Shown in pieces: positions 8,053 through 15,735 of a DNA stretch of 64,000 nucleotides (positions are counted from its first letter, which is position 1; every line of letters begins with the position of its first letter). The notes beneath the pieces were generated by a model. That model saw nothing but the letters and a program-made list of their open reading frames with translations, was not told where the DNA came from and made no database searches. Where the stretch lies: contig CAVZYJ010000009.1 of assembly GCA_963779485.1 (NCBI GenBank), forward strand, positions 62,001 through 126,000, read 5' to 3'. Origin of the DNA: CAVVJA01 sp963779485 (GTDB lineage: Bacteria; Actinomycetota; Actinomycetes; Mycobacteriales; Jatrophihabitantaceae). Position numbers and translations under genes: made by a program.

Positions 8053-9069
8053 ATGACGGAGGCGGCCGACCGGCGCAGCGACCACAGTCACCTCGACGAG
8101 GATGACGTCCGGATCCGACCCGGGCGGGGCAGCCGGCCGCGGTCTAAGCAGCGTCCCAGCCACGACGACGCCGTCACCGGCATGGTCGTCACGGTCGACC
8201 GCGGGCGCTACACGGTCCTGGTCGGGACACCGGACGATCCCGGCGTTCGGGTGATCGCCATGCGAGCCCGCGAGCTCGGTCGACGCGGCATCGCCGTCGG
8301 CGACCAGGTGGGCATGATCGGGGATCTGTCCGGCGCACCGGACGCGTTGGCCCGCATCGTGCGCATCGCCGAACGGGAGACCGTGCTGCGTCGCACCGCG
8401 GACGACACCGATCCGGTCGAGCGGGTCATCGTGGCCAATGCCGATCAGCTGGCCATCGTTGCGTCATTGGCCCAACCGCCCCCGCGTTACGGGCTGATCG
8501 ACCGGTGTCTCGTCGCCGCTCTTACCGCAGGCATGGAGCCGTTGCTGTGCCTCACCAAGTCCGACCTCGCTCAACCCGACGACACGCTCGCCCGCTACGC
8601 CGAACTCGACCTGCCGTCCGTCGTCACCGGACTCGGCGCCGACCTCGGTGAACTTCGCGGGGCACTAGCCGGACAGGTCTCGGTGCTCGTCGGGCATTCC
8701 GGGGTAGGCAAGTCCACGCTGATCAATGCCCTGGTTCCGGACGCCCGCCGTGAGGTAGGTGCGGTGAGCGCGATCGGCAAAGGGCGGCACATATCCAGCT
8801 CGGCCATCGCGCTGGCCCTCCCGGGTGGCGGCTGGGTCATCGACACTCCCGGCGTCCGCTCGTTCGGGCTCGCCCACGTCGGCCCGGACGACCTCCTGTG
8901 GGCATTCCCCGATCTCGAGGACGGGGCCACGCAGTGCCCCCCCGGCTGCGAGCATGCGTCAGCCCGCGAGGGATGCAAGCTCGACGCCTGGGTCGCGGCC
9001 GGGCACTCGAGCCCCGACCGGCTAGCCGCCTTTCGCCGGCTTCTCGCCAGCCGGAGCGGCCCGGACTAG
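8053..9069 (+). CDS. rsgA: Ribosome small subunit-dependent GTPase A
   Basis: This is a 338-residue circularly permuted GTPase. An OB-fold domain (about 40-110) is followed by G4 (TKSD at 168-171), then G1 GHSGVGKST (214-222), then the DTPGVRSFGL G3 region. The C-terminal zinc finger reads CPPGCEHASAREGC. RsgA assists late 30S maturation and 30S quality control. The first 35 residues are a polar extension. Its 3' end overlaps the convergent aminotransferase by 48 bases. Confidence 0.93.
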   Translation: MTEAADRRSDHSHLDEDDVRIRPGRGSRPRSKQRPSHDDAVTGMVVTVDRGRYTVLVGTPDDPGVRVIAMRARELGRRGIAVGDQVGMIGDLSGAPDALARIVRIAERETVLRRTADDTDPVERVIVANADQLAIVASLAQPPPRYGLIDRCLVAALTAGMEPLLCLTKSDLAQPDDTLARYAELDLPSVVTGLGADLGELRGALAGQVSVLVGHSGVGKSTLINALVPDARREVGAVSAIGKGRHISSSAIALALPGGGWVIDTPGVRSFGLAHVGPDDLLWAFPDLEDGATQCPPGCEHASAREGCKLDAWVAAGHSSPDRLAAFRRLLASRSGPD

Positions 9070-10251
9070 CCTGCCGGGCGTCATCGAGTTAGTGTCCCGC
9101 GAGGCCAACCACTCGCCGAGGATGTCCACCGCCTGCGCGATCTCGGCCGTGTCGCCGGCGTAGGACATCCGGATGAATCGCCGGCCGTCGACCGGATCGA
9201 AGTCGATGCCCGGAACCACGGCAACGCCCACGTCGGCCAGCAGCTTGGCGACCCACGATTGCGAATCCTGGGTGTAGCGCGACACATCCGCGTACAGGTA
9301 GAAGGCGCCGTCGGCCGGCGCGATCCGATCCAGGCCGACGCCCGGGAGCCGCGCGAGCAGCAGGTCGCGATTCTCCCGGTAACGCCGGACGTTGTCGTCC
9401 AGCTCGCGGTAGGCGTCGAACGCGCGGACGGCCGCGCGTTGAGCGAGCGTCGGCGGACACAGCGCGAAGTTGCCTGCGAGCCGGTCCACCGAGTCGGCCA
9501 GTTCCACGGGCATGAGCAGCCAGCCCAGGCGCCACCCGGTCATCGAGTAGTACTTGGAGAAGGAGTTGACGACAATGCTGCGCCGGCTCGTCGCCCACGC
9601 GCAGCTGGGCTGTTCGGCGTAGCAGATTCCGTGGTAGATCTCGTCGCTGATCAGTCGCGTGCCGTGGTCATCGCACCACCGGGCGATCGCCGCGAGTTCG
9701 TTCGGCGGCACCATCGTCCCGGTCGGGTTGGCCGGACTGGCGAGGACGAGCCCGGCGGGGGGTACTTCGAGAGATTCGAGCATGCCGATCGTCGGATGGA
9801 ACCGGGTGTCCGGCCCGCAGGGCAGCGCCAGCACGGTGCAGCCGAGCGCGCTCAACATGTTTCGGTACGCCGGGTAGCCCGGTTGGGCCACGGCCACGAC
9901 GTCGCCCGGTTCGAAGGCCGCGAGGAATGCGAGGAGAAATGCGCCCGACGAGCCGGTGGTCGCGGCGACATCGCCGGGTTGTACGTCCACGCCGTACGTT
10001 CGCCGATAGTGCGCGGCGATCGCATCGCGCAGGACCGGCAGGCCGAGCGCCCCGGTGTAGCCGATACGGTCCGCCTCCAACAACCGGTGGGCCTCGGCGC
10101 GTACGAGCGCCGGCGCGGGGGTCGAGGGCTGGCCCGCGGTGAGGTCGTATACCGGCTGGCCCGATTCCCGCCGCTGCGCTACCTCCTCCAGGATCCGCAT
10201 GACGTAGAACGGCGGAACCTGACCCCGCGCCGACACCCCCATCACGTTCAC
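9022..10251 (-). CDS. Class I/II pyridoxal-phosphate aminotransferase (AspC-like)
   Basis: This is a 409-residue fold-type I aminotransferase. The PLP lysine is K233 in SFSKYYSMTGWRLGW. The SPANPTGT loop (N175) and SDEIYHGICY (D203, Y206) are also seen. The family includes aspartate and branched-chain aminotransferases and the exact amino donor cannot be decided. It follows the DUF2087 regulator gene by 13 bases on the same strand. Confidence 0.85.
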   Translation of the reverse strand: MNVMGVSARGQVPPFYVMRILEEVAQRRESGQPVYDLTAGQPSTPAPALVRAEAHRLLEADRIGYTGALGLPVLRDAIAAHYRRTYGVDVQPGDVAATTGSSGAFLLAFLAAFEPGDVVAVAQPGYPAYRNMLSALGCTVLALPCGPDTRFHPTIGMLESLEVPPAGLVLASPANPTGTMVPPNELAAIARWCDDHGTRLISDEIYHGICYAEQPSCAWATSRRSIVVNSFSKYYSMTGWRLGWLLMPVELADSVDRLAGNFALCPPTLAQRAAVRAFDAYRELDDNVRRYRENRDLLLARLPGVGLDRIAPADGAFYLYADVSRYTQDSQSWVAKLLADVGVAVVPGIDFDPVDGRRFIRMSYAGDTAEIAQAVDILGEWLASRDTNSMTPGRLVRAAPAGEKPAKGG

Positions 10252-10264
10252 TGACTCGCCCCGC

Positions 10265-10834
10265 TCACTCGCTCACATCGACCCAGCCGCCGGTGCGCCA
10301 ATATTCACCCTTCGCGCGGCTGAGCAGCCCGGCTTCGACGAGGTAGCGACGCAGCGCCGCGACGTCCTCGTGCCAGTCGCGCAGTGTCGCATTCACGCTC
10401 GATTCGTCGTAGCGCCGGCCCGGCTCGAACGCGGTGGCCAGGTACTCCAGCACCATTCGTCGCTTGCGTCCGGGCGCCGGGATCGCGGTCAGTCGGCCGT
10501 CGTGAAAATACGCGCGCAGCACTCGGCTCGTCGCCGCATCAACCGGACCGAATGACGGTACGGAACGGGGCGGCGTCTCGGCTCGAACCGCATCGGCGAA
10601 GGCCTGCTCCCGCAAGACGAACTCGCCGTCGACGACGGTGATGAGCCCGGCCCGCAGCAGCCGGGTCAGTGCGCCGTTCGCCTCGTCTTCGGACAGCTGC
10701 GCCCGGTCGGCGATCTGCGATGGCGTCCGCGCTCCGAGGGTGAGCGCCGCCACCACCCGCAACCGAGTCGGGGACGCGAGCTGGCCGACGATCACGCGTG
10801 TCGTGAGCACCGCGTCCGACCCGGCTCCGCTCAC
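10265..10834 (-). CDS. ArsR-like winged-helix protein with DUF2087 domain
   Basis: This is a 189-residue protein. Residues 12-75 form a winged helix (SPTRLRVVAALTLGARTPSQIAD). The C-terminal part (about 105-185) is the DUF2087 domain (GRKRRMVLEYLA, then LRRYLVEAGLLSRAKGEYWR). Such proteins are annotated as transcriptional regulators and their ligand is not known. It sits just upstream of the aminotransferase and is divergent from hisN with a gap of only 43 bases, so it may control both. Confidence 0.7.
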   Translation of the reverse strand: MSGAGSDAVLTTRVIVGQLASPTRLRVVAALTLGARTPSQIADRAQLSEDEANGALTRLLRAGLITVVDGEFVLREQAFADAVRAETPPRSVPSFGPVDAATSRVLRAYFHDGRLTAIPAPGRKRRMVLEYLATAFEPGRRYDESSVNATLRDWHEDVAALRRYLVEAGLLSRAKGEYWRTGGWVDVSE

Positions 10835-10877
10835 CCTCGGGACGTTAGCAGCGGTCTCGTGGCGCTACCGTTCCGTC

Positions 10878-11675
10878 GTGGGTGCGTACACGACCGACCT
10901 GGATCTCGCCCGCTCGCTCGCCGACGTCGCCGACCACATCGCTCTCACTCGTTTCGGCGCCGGCGACCTGCAGGTCGACACCAAGCCCGACCTGACCCCG
11001 GTCAGCGATGCTGATCGGAGCGTCGAACAGGCCCTGCGCGCGCGACTCGCCGACGCGCGACCGGGCGACGCGGTCTGTGGCGAGGAGTTCGGCACAACGG
11101 GCGATGCGCCGCGCCAATGGGTCATCGATCCCATCGACGGCACGAAGAACTACGTCCGCGGCGTTCCGGTCTGGGCCACCCTCATCGCGCTGCTCGAAAG
11201 TGACGACCCGGTCGTCGGCGTGGTGTCCGCCCCGGCGCTCGGCCGCCGGTGGTGGGCGTCCCGTGGCGACGGCGCGTGGGGCAGCGGGATCGGCGGCGCT
11301 ACCCGCCGGCTGGCCGTCTCGGCGGTGCGCCGGCTGGCCGACGCGAGCCTGTCCTACTCGTCGCTGGGCGGATGGGTTGGCCCTGGTGGGCGGGCCGGGT
11401 TTCTGACCTTGGTCGACGAGGTGTGGCGCAGCCGGGCGTTCGGTGACTTCTGGTCGTACATGCTGGTGGCGGAAGGGGCGGTCGATCTCGCCGCGGAACC
11501 GGAGCTGTCGCTCTGGGACATGGCCGCGCTGGCGCCGATCGTGGTCGAAGCCGGCGGTCGTTTCACAGGCCTCAACGGCCGGGACGGCGTGCACGAGGGC
11601 AGCGCGGTTGCAAGCAACGGTGTGCTCCACACCGCGGCCTTGGCCCGCATTACCGGTTCCAGCGAACGGGTTTGA
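10878..11675 (+). CDS. hisN: Histidinol-phosphatase, inositol monophosphatase superfamily
   Basis: This is a 265-residue IMPase-fold enzyme with the metal motifs GEEFG, DPIDGTKNYVRG and WDMAALAPIV. It is very close in layout to M. tuberculosis Rv3137 (DTKPDLTPV.DADR, GVVSAPALGRRWWA). It dephosphorylates histidinol phosphate in histidine synthesis. The frame is open further upstream, but the GTG at 10878 matches the family N-terminus and avoids overlap with the divergent gene. Confidence 0.85.
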   Translation: MGAYTTDLDLARSLADVADHIALTRFGAGDLQVDTKPDLTPVSDADRSVEQALRARLADARPGDAVCGEEFGTTGDAPRQWVIDPIDGTKNYVRGVPVWATLIALLESDDPVVGVVSAPALGRRWWASRGDGAWGSGIGGATRRLAVSAVRRLADASLSYSSLGGWVGPGGRAGFLTLVDEVWRSRAFGDFWSYMLVAEGAVDLAAEPELSLWDMAALAPIVVEAGGRFTGLNGRDGVHEGSAVASNGVLHTAALARITGSSERV

Positions 11676-11679
11676 CGGC

Positions 11680-12279
11680 TCACCGCTCCGTCTGGTCGAC
11701 GACCCGCCACCCGGCGCCGGTCCAGTCGACATAGACGCGCGCGTAGTCCTGATCCGCCCCCCCGTCAGTCGTCGGCGCCGCGCTTCCCGCCGGCACTGCT
11801 ACAGCGATCTGCTGGCGGATCACGAGCTCCACGCCGCAGTCAGCCTTCACCGGCAGGGTTCCCCGCATGATCCCGGCCGAGACGACCTGTATCCGGGCGC
11901 CGCGGATCGAGTCGCCCTGGGCGCGCATGGCCGTGAGGCTTTGCACGTAGCCCTGGCAGGCACGACAACTCGGCTCGCTCACCGCCGAGATCAAGTACGG
12001 GTCGGTCGTCGCCATGCCCCAGTCCACGGCTTGGACGAAATAGGTCGCGAACGACTTCGCGCCCGCGGCGGTGTGGGTCTTGGCGGCAGCGGCCAGCACC
12101 GGCGGTTTCTCCCCCGGTCGCAGGTTGGGACCGACGGTCGCCGGTCCGGTCGGCCGGGCCGACGTCGCCGCAACCGACCGGCCGGACGTGCTCGCGGGCT
12201 TGGGTCCACCGCCACCACCGCCGCAGGCCGTGGACAGCACCAGCACGGCCAGCAGGCCCATCCACCCGCGCCATCGCAC
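11680..12279 (-). CDS. Predicted lipoprotein, DUF6318-like
   Basis: This is a 199-residue secreted protein. The signal peptide runs to a lipobox LSTAC with the lipidated Cys19, followed by a glycine/proline-rich linker. The folded part (about 55-199) contains SCRACQGYV and resembles DUF6318 lipoproteins of actinobacteria from memory. The GTG start at 12279 (an ATG at 12261 is also possible) is chosen over a much longer frame because only then is the signal peptide N-terminal. The function is unknown. It lies 59 bases after queA on the same strand. Confidence 0.65.
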   Translation of the reverse strand: MRWRGWMGLLAVLVLSTACGGGGGGPKPASTSGRSVAATSARPTGPATVGPNLRPGEKPPVLAAAAKTHTAAGAKSFATYFVQAVDWGMATTDPYLISAVSEPSCRACQGYVQSLTAMRAQGDSIRGARIQVVSAGIMRGTLPVKADCGVELVIRQQIAVAVPAGSAAPTTDGGADQDYARVYVDWTGAGWRVVDQTER

Positions 12280-12338
12280 TGCCCGATCGTCCCTCGACAA
12301 CGCGGCAACCTTGGGGACCCGACGGTGTTTCGGCGCGC

Positions 12339-13421
12339 CTATCGCCGGTCGGCCAGCAGCAGCGCGGTGTCGCCGAACTCGTGCCACAGGTAGCGCTCTC
12401 GCAGCGCTTCCCGATACGCCGTGGCGACGAGCTCGGCGCCGGCAACGGCTTCGAGCAGCAGGAGATGGGATGCGCCGGGAGCATGCCACCCGGTCACCAG
12501 ACCGTCGACCGCCCGGGCCGGGCGATCCGGACCGAGCACCAGGTCGGTCCATCCGGCACCGGGCTGCACCTCGCCCCGCTCGTCGGCGACGGTTTCCAGT
12601 GCTCGCGTCACCGTCGTCCCCACCGCTATCACCCGGCCGCCGCTGCGTCGGGTCAGGTTGACGAGGCGTGCGGTCACCGGTGGTACGCGGTAGCGCTCGG
12701 CGACCGGTCCTTCTCCTTCATCGAGGGAGGAGACGCCGGTGTGCAGGGAGATCGGCCCAACCGGGATCCCTGCGGAGACCAAGGCCGTGACCAGGTCGGT
12801 GGTGAACGGCCGACCGGCGCTGGGCATCTCGGCGCTGCCCGGTTCGCGAGCGAACACGGTCTGGTAGTAGCGAATTGGCCAGCGGCCGGACACATAGCCA
12901 TAGCTGATCGGTCGTCCGACCATTTGGAGGTACTGCGCGACATCACCCTCGACGGCAACCGACGCCTGCCAGAGTCGCACGAGCCCGTCCCGAGTGTGGC
13001 TCTGCGGTGCCACGAGGGTCAGGTGCACGCCGTCGGGCAGCTGTATCCGATCTCCGGGTTGCATGTCGGCGACCGGACCCGTGGCCTCGGCCGGGGGACG
13101 AACTTCGACCAGCCAGTCCCCGGACTCGGCCGGTGAGGAGAAATGCACCGTAACCGGACCGGCATTCGGGCGTTGCCCGTCGACCGCCGCGGGCAGCGTC
13201 GCCGAGGTGTTGACGACGATGAGATCTCCCGGCGCCAGCACCGAGGGCAGCTCAGCAAACCGCAGATGCCGGACGCCGGCTGCGGACGCGACAAGCATCC
13301 GCACCGCATCCCGGCGGAGCCCACGCACTTCGGGCGGCTCGTGGGCCAGCAGATCGTCCGGGACGGTGAAGCGCGTCCGTGGCCCCGCGGTCACGACCTC
13401 GTCGGCTTCGACGCGGCTCAC
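12339..13421 (-). CDS. queA: S-adenosylmethionine:tRNA ribosyltransferase-isomerase family (QueA-like)
   Basis: This is a 360-residue QueA-family protein with the expected motifs DLIVVNTSATLPA, RYYQTVFAREPGSAEMPSAGRPFT and ISLHTGVSS. QueA makes epoxyqueuosine in tRNA from SAM. No other queuosine gene (tgt, queC-G) is in the window, and many actinobacteria keep QueA-like proteins whose role is unclear. Its start overlaps the end of the upstream SDR gene by 4 bases. Confidence 0.8.
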   Translation of the reverse strand: MSRVEADEVVTAGPRTRFTVPDDLLAHEPPEVRGLRRDAVRMLVASAAGVRHLRFAELPSVLAPGDLIVVNTSATLPAAVDGQRPNAGPVTVHFSSPAESGDWLVEVRPPAEATGPVADMQPGDRIQLPDGVHLTLVAPQSHTRDGLVRLWQASVAVEGDVAQYLQMVGRPISYGYVSGRWPIRYYQTVFAREPGSAEMPSAGRPFTTDLVTALVSAGIPVGPISLHTGVSSLDEGEGPVAERYRVPPVTARLVNLTRRSGGRVIAVGTTVTRALETVADERGEVQPGAGWTDLVLGPDRPARAVDGLVTGWHAPGASHLLLLEAVAGAELVATAYREALRERYLWHEFGDTALLLADRR

Positions 13422-14107
13422 CGAAGGACCGGGGCGGTGAGGTCGCTAGCGCGATATCGGCCGCTCGGCGGCCGCTCTTCGAGCAAGCGCAAGAACGAGG
13501 GGACGACTGACTCCGGTTCCGGGCGATCCGAGATGTCCTCGCCCGGGAAGGCCCGTTGATGCATCTCGGTACGCATGTCGCCGGGGTCGAAAGCGTAGAC
13601 GCGCAGCGTCGGTTGCTCGGCGCCAAGTATTGCCGTCAGCTGGTCGAGCGCGGCCTTGGCCGATCCGTAGCCGCCCCATCCGGGGTAGGCCTCGACGGCG
13701 GCGTCGGAGCTGATGTTGACGACGGTGCCGCCATTGGCGAGCAACGAGGGCAGCACCTGCTGAATCAGTGCGAGCGGCGCGGTGACGTTCACCCGGTAGA
13801 CCTCGGCAAAGTCGCTGAGCGGGTAGTCGGCCAACTGCGGTTGCGGGCTCGGCCCGAGCTGGCTGGCGTTGTTCACCAGCAGGTGCAGCCCACCGAACGA
13901 CTCCACCGCGTCGGCGAGCGCGGCGCGGTGCCAGGAGTCCGTGACGTCACCGGCGACGGCGCGCACGTTCGGTAGCTCGGCGGCGACGGCGGCCAGGTCG
14001 TCAGCGCCGCGCGCGTCGATGACCATCGACCACCCCCGCTCGTTCAGCGAGCGGGCGATCGCCCGTCCCAACCCACGGGACGCCCCGGTGATGAGCGCGA
14101 CTGGCAT
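13418..14107 (-). CDS. Short-chain dehydrogenase/reductase
   Basis: This is a 229-residue classical SDR with the cofactor loop TGASRGLGRA at residues 7-16, NNAS, a catalytic Ser in VNISSDAA, and YGSAK (Tyr/Lys). D36/R38 in VIDARGAD suggest no simple NAD/NADP preference call. An AAGGAG site precedes the ATG. The gene is transcribed from a strong promoter overlapping a SoxR-like operator and is divergent from a SoxR-type regulator gene, so it is a likely redox-stress target. Confidence 0.85.
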   Translation of the reverse strand: MPVALITGASRGLGRAIARSLNERGWSMVIDARGADDLAAVAAELPNVRAVAGDVTDSWHRAALADAVESFGGLHLLVNNASQLGPSPQPQLADYPLSDFAEVYRVNVTAPLALIQQVLPSLLANGGTVVNISSDAAVEAYPGWGGYGSAKAALDQLTAILGAEQPTLRVYAFDPGDMRTEMHQRAFPGEDISDRPEPESVVPSFLRLLEERPPSGRYRASDLTAPVLR

Positions 14108-14146
14108 CTGAGTTCTCCTTGCCGGTGATGAATCCCTCCTGACATC

Positions 14147-14174
14147 GTTATACTTAAAGCTGACTTCAAGTCAA
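14147..14174 (-). promoter_or_regulatory. Housekeeping-type promoter with overlapping SoxR-like operator
   Basis: On the reverse strand, TTGACT (14174-14169), a 16-base spacer and TATAAC (14152-14147) form a near-consensus promoter for the SDR gene. The spacer and the hexamer edges hold the imperfect inverted repeat ACTTAAAGCTGACTTCAAGT (14152-14171, 7 of 10 positions paired). It resembles SoxR boxes such as CCTCAAGTTAACTTGAGG. The divergent gene just beyond it encodes a SoxR-type protein. Confidence 0.6.
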
Positions 14175-14185
14175 GGAACCGGGAA

Positions 14186-14656
14186 TTGCTGCGAACGACG
14201 GATCATCTGACGGTCGGCGAGGTGGCCGAGCGCAGTGGCAACGCTGCCTCCGCCCTACGGTTCTACGAGCGGGAAGGACTGATCGCGGCGACGCGCACGG
14301 CAGGCAACCAGCGCCGGTACGAGCGCGGCGTGCTGCGTCGACTCGCCTTCATCCGAGCGGCTCGCAACGTCGGGCTCACTCTCGACGAAGTACGGGCGGC
14401 ACTCGATTCCCTGCCCGAGGGCCGGACGCCGACCCGCGCCGACTGGGCCCGGTTGTCGCACGGCTGGCGGTCGCGCCTGGATCGGCAGATCGGGGCCCTG
14501 CAGGCCCTCCGCGACGGGCTCGACTCGTGCATCGGTTGTGGCTGCCTGTCCCTCAAGCGCTGCGCGATCTCCAATCCGGGTGACGTCGCCGCGGCCGCGG
14601 GCGCCGGAGCGCAGTACCTCCCGTCGCTGCTGCGACGGCCACCGGACGGGCGCTGA
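14186..14656 (+). CDS. soxR: SoxR-type MerR-family redox sensor
   Basis: This is a 156-residue protein. The MerR helix-turn-helix is at residues 8-30 (LTVGEVAERSGNAASALRFYE), a dimerisation helix spans about 80-112, and the [2Fe-2S]-binding motif C115-x2-C118-x-C120-x5-C126 is intact. SoxR is activated by oxidation of this cluster, often by redox-active small molecules. The start is a TTG at 14186, as no ATG or GTG is available. The divergent SDR carries a matching operator. Confidence 0.88.
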   Translation: MLRTTDHLTVGEVAERSGNAASALRFYEREGLIAATRTAGNQRRYERGVLRRLAFIRAARNVGLTLDEVRAALDSLPEGRTPTRADWARLSHGWRSRLDRQIGALQALRDGLDSCIGCGCLSLKRCAISNPGDVAAAAGAGAQYLPSLLRRPPDGR

Positions 14657-14667
14657 TCACCAACCCG

Positions 14668-15195
14668 TCACGAAGCGAGACCGTCGACGATCTGCGCATT
14701 CGGCAGCTCGCCGAGCAACGTCGGCGGCAACAAGATCTTCGACCGGCGCAGGCCACTCCCGATGACGACCAACGGCGGCTCGAGCACGGCCGGATCGATC
14801 AACACCGGCCAGCTGGACGGCAACCCGATCGGAGTGATCCCGCCATACTCCATCCCGGTGAGTTCGACGGCATCGTCCACCGGGGCGAACGACGCCTTCC
14901 GCGCCCCAAGCAGGCGGCGGACGACACCGTTCACGTCCGCGCGGGTCGTGGCGAGCACCACGCAGGAGGCGTAGGAGGTCTCGCCGGCTCGGCGGCCGGC
15001 GATGACCACACAGTTCGCCGACTGCTCCAGCGGGACGTCGTAGCGGGCACAGAACTCCGCCGTGTCGGCGACGGCCGGATCGATCGGTGCCGCACGCAGG
15101 TCGCCCTGCGGCCATGCGGCCAACACTGCGGCCACCGGAGCGGCTACGAGCGGCTCGACCGCGGTCGTCCACGCCAAGGTCCCTACCGAGGTCAT
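14668..15195 (-). CDS. YbaK/aminoacyl-tRNA deacylase-like protein
   Basis: This is a 175-residue YbaK-domain protein, divergent from the one at 4720. Recognisable parts are EQSANCVVIAGRRAG, the ARKASFAPVDDAVELTGMEYGG stretch and the SGLRRSKILLPP tail. It probably edits a mischarged tRNA, but which is unknown. The ATG at 15195 fits the family start. It is convergent with soxR and divergent from the khtT-like gene. Confidence 0.7.
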   Translation of the reverse strand: MTSVGTLAWTTAVEPLVAAPVAAVLAAWPQGDLRAAPIDPAVADTAEFCARYDVPLEQSANCVVIAGRRAGETSYASCVVLATTRADVNGVVRRLLGARKASFAPVDDAVELTGMEYGGITPIGLPSSWPVLIDPAVLEPPLVVIGSGLRRSKILLPPTLLGELPNAQIVDGLAS

Positions 15196-15214
15196 GCCCC
15201 GTAGTCTGCACAGG

Positions 15215-15729
15215 ATGAATGTCGACATCACCAACCGGGTGTTGCCCGGCATCGGTGTCTGCCAGGAGATCGACCTGCGCGACGGGCACCGGATCGGCAT
15301 CGTGACCCGACGAAATGGCCTGCGAGATCTGATCTTCTACGACGAGGAGGGTGACGGCGCGGCCCTGACCGTTGCCCTGTCCGAGGACGAGGCCAACGCG
15401 ATCGCCGAATTGTTGGGCGCGCCCGCGCTGACCTTCCGACTGGCCGTTCTGCAGCGGCAGGCGGAGGGATTGATCGTCGAGCAGTTGCCGGTGCCGGCTG
15501 ACTCACCGTATGCCGCCGCCCACTCGGCGACACCCAGGCCCGGACCCGCACCGGCGCGTCCATCGTGGCGGTGCTCCGGCACAGCGCGGCGCTACCGTCG
15601 CCGACGCCGGACTTCGTGCTGCAGCCCGGCGATCTCGTCGTGACCGTGGGCACGCAGGCCGCGGTCGACATGGTCGCGCACATCCTTGACGGGACAGCCG
15701 AAGCGGCGGACAGAACACCGAACGGCTGA
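15215..15729 (+). pseudogene. KhtT-like TrkA_C antiporter regulatory subunit, frameshifted
   Basis: The first about 98 codons (MNVDITNRVLPGIGVCQEID onward) match the N-terminal part of actinobacterial KhtT/TrkA_C proteins. The rest of the protein (TGASIVAVLRHSAALPSP through LQPGDLVVTVGTQAAVD) continues in the next frame to a stop at 15729. One missing G near 15514 in TATGCCGCCGCCCACTCGG accounts for it. Restoring it gives a 171-residue protein with a TrkA_C domain, the length expected. It lies 6 bases before the antiporter it should regulate. A sequencing error is a real alternative to true loss. Confidence 0.75.
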
Positions 15730-15735
15730 TTCTCG

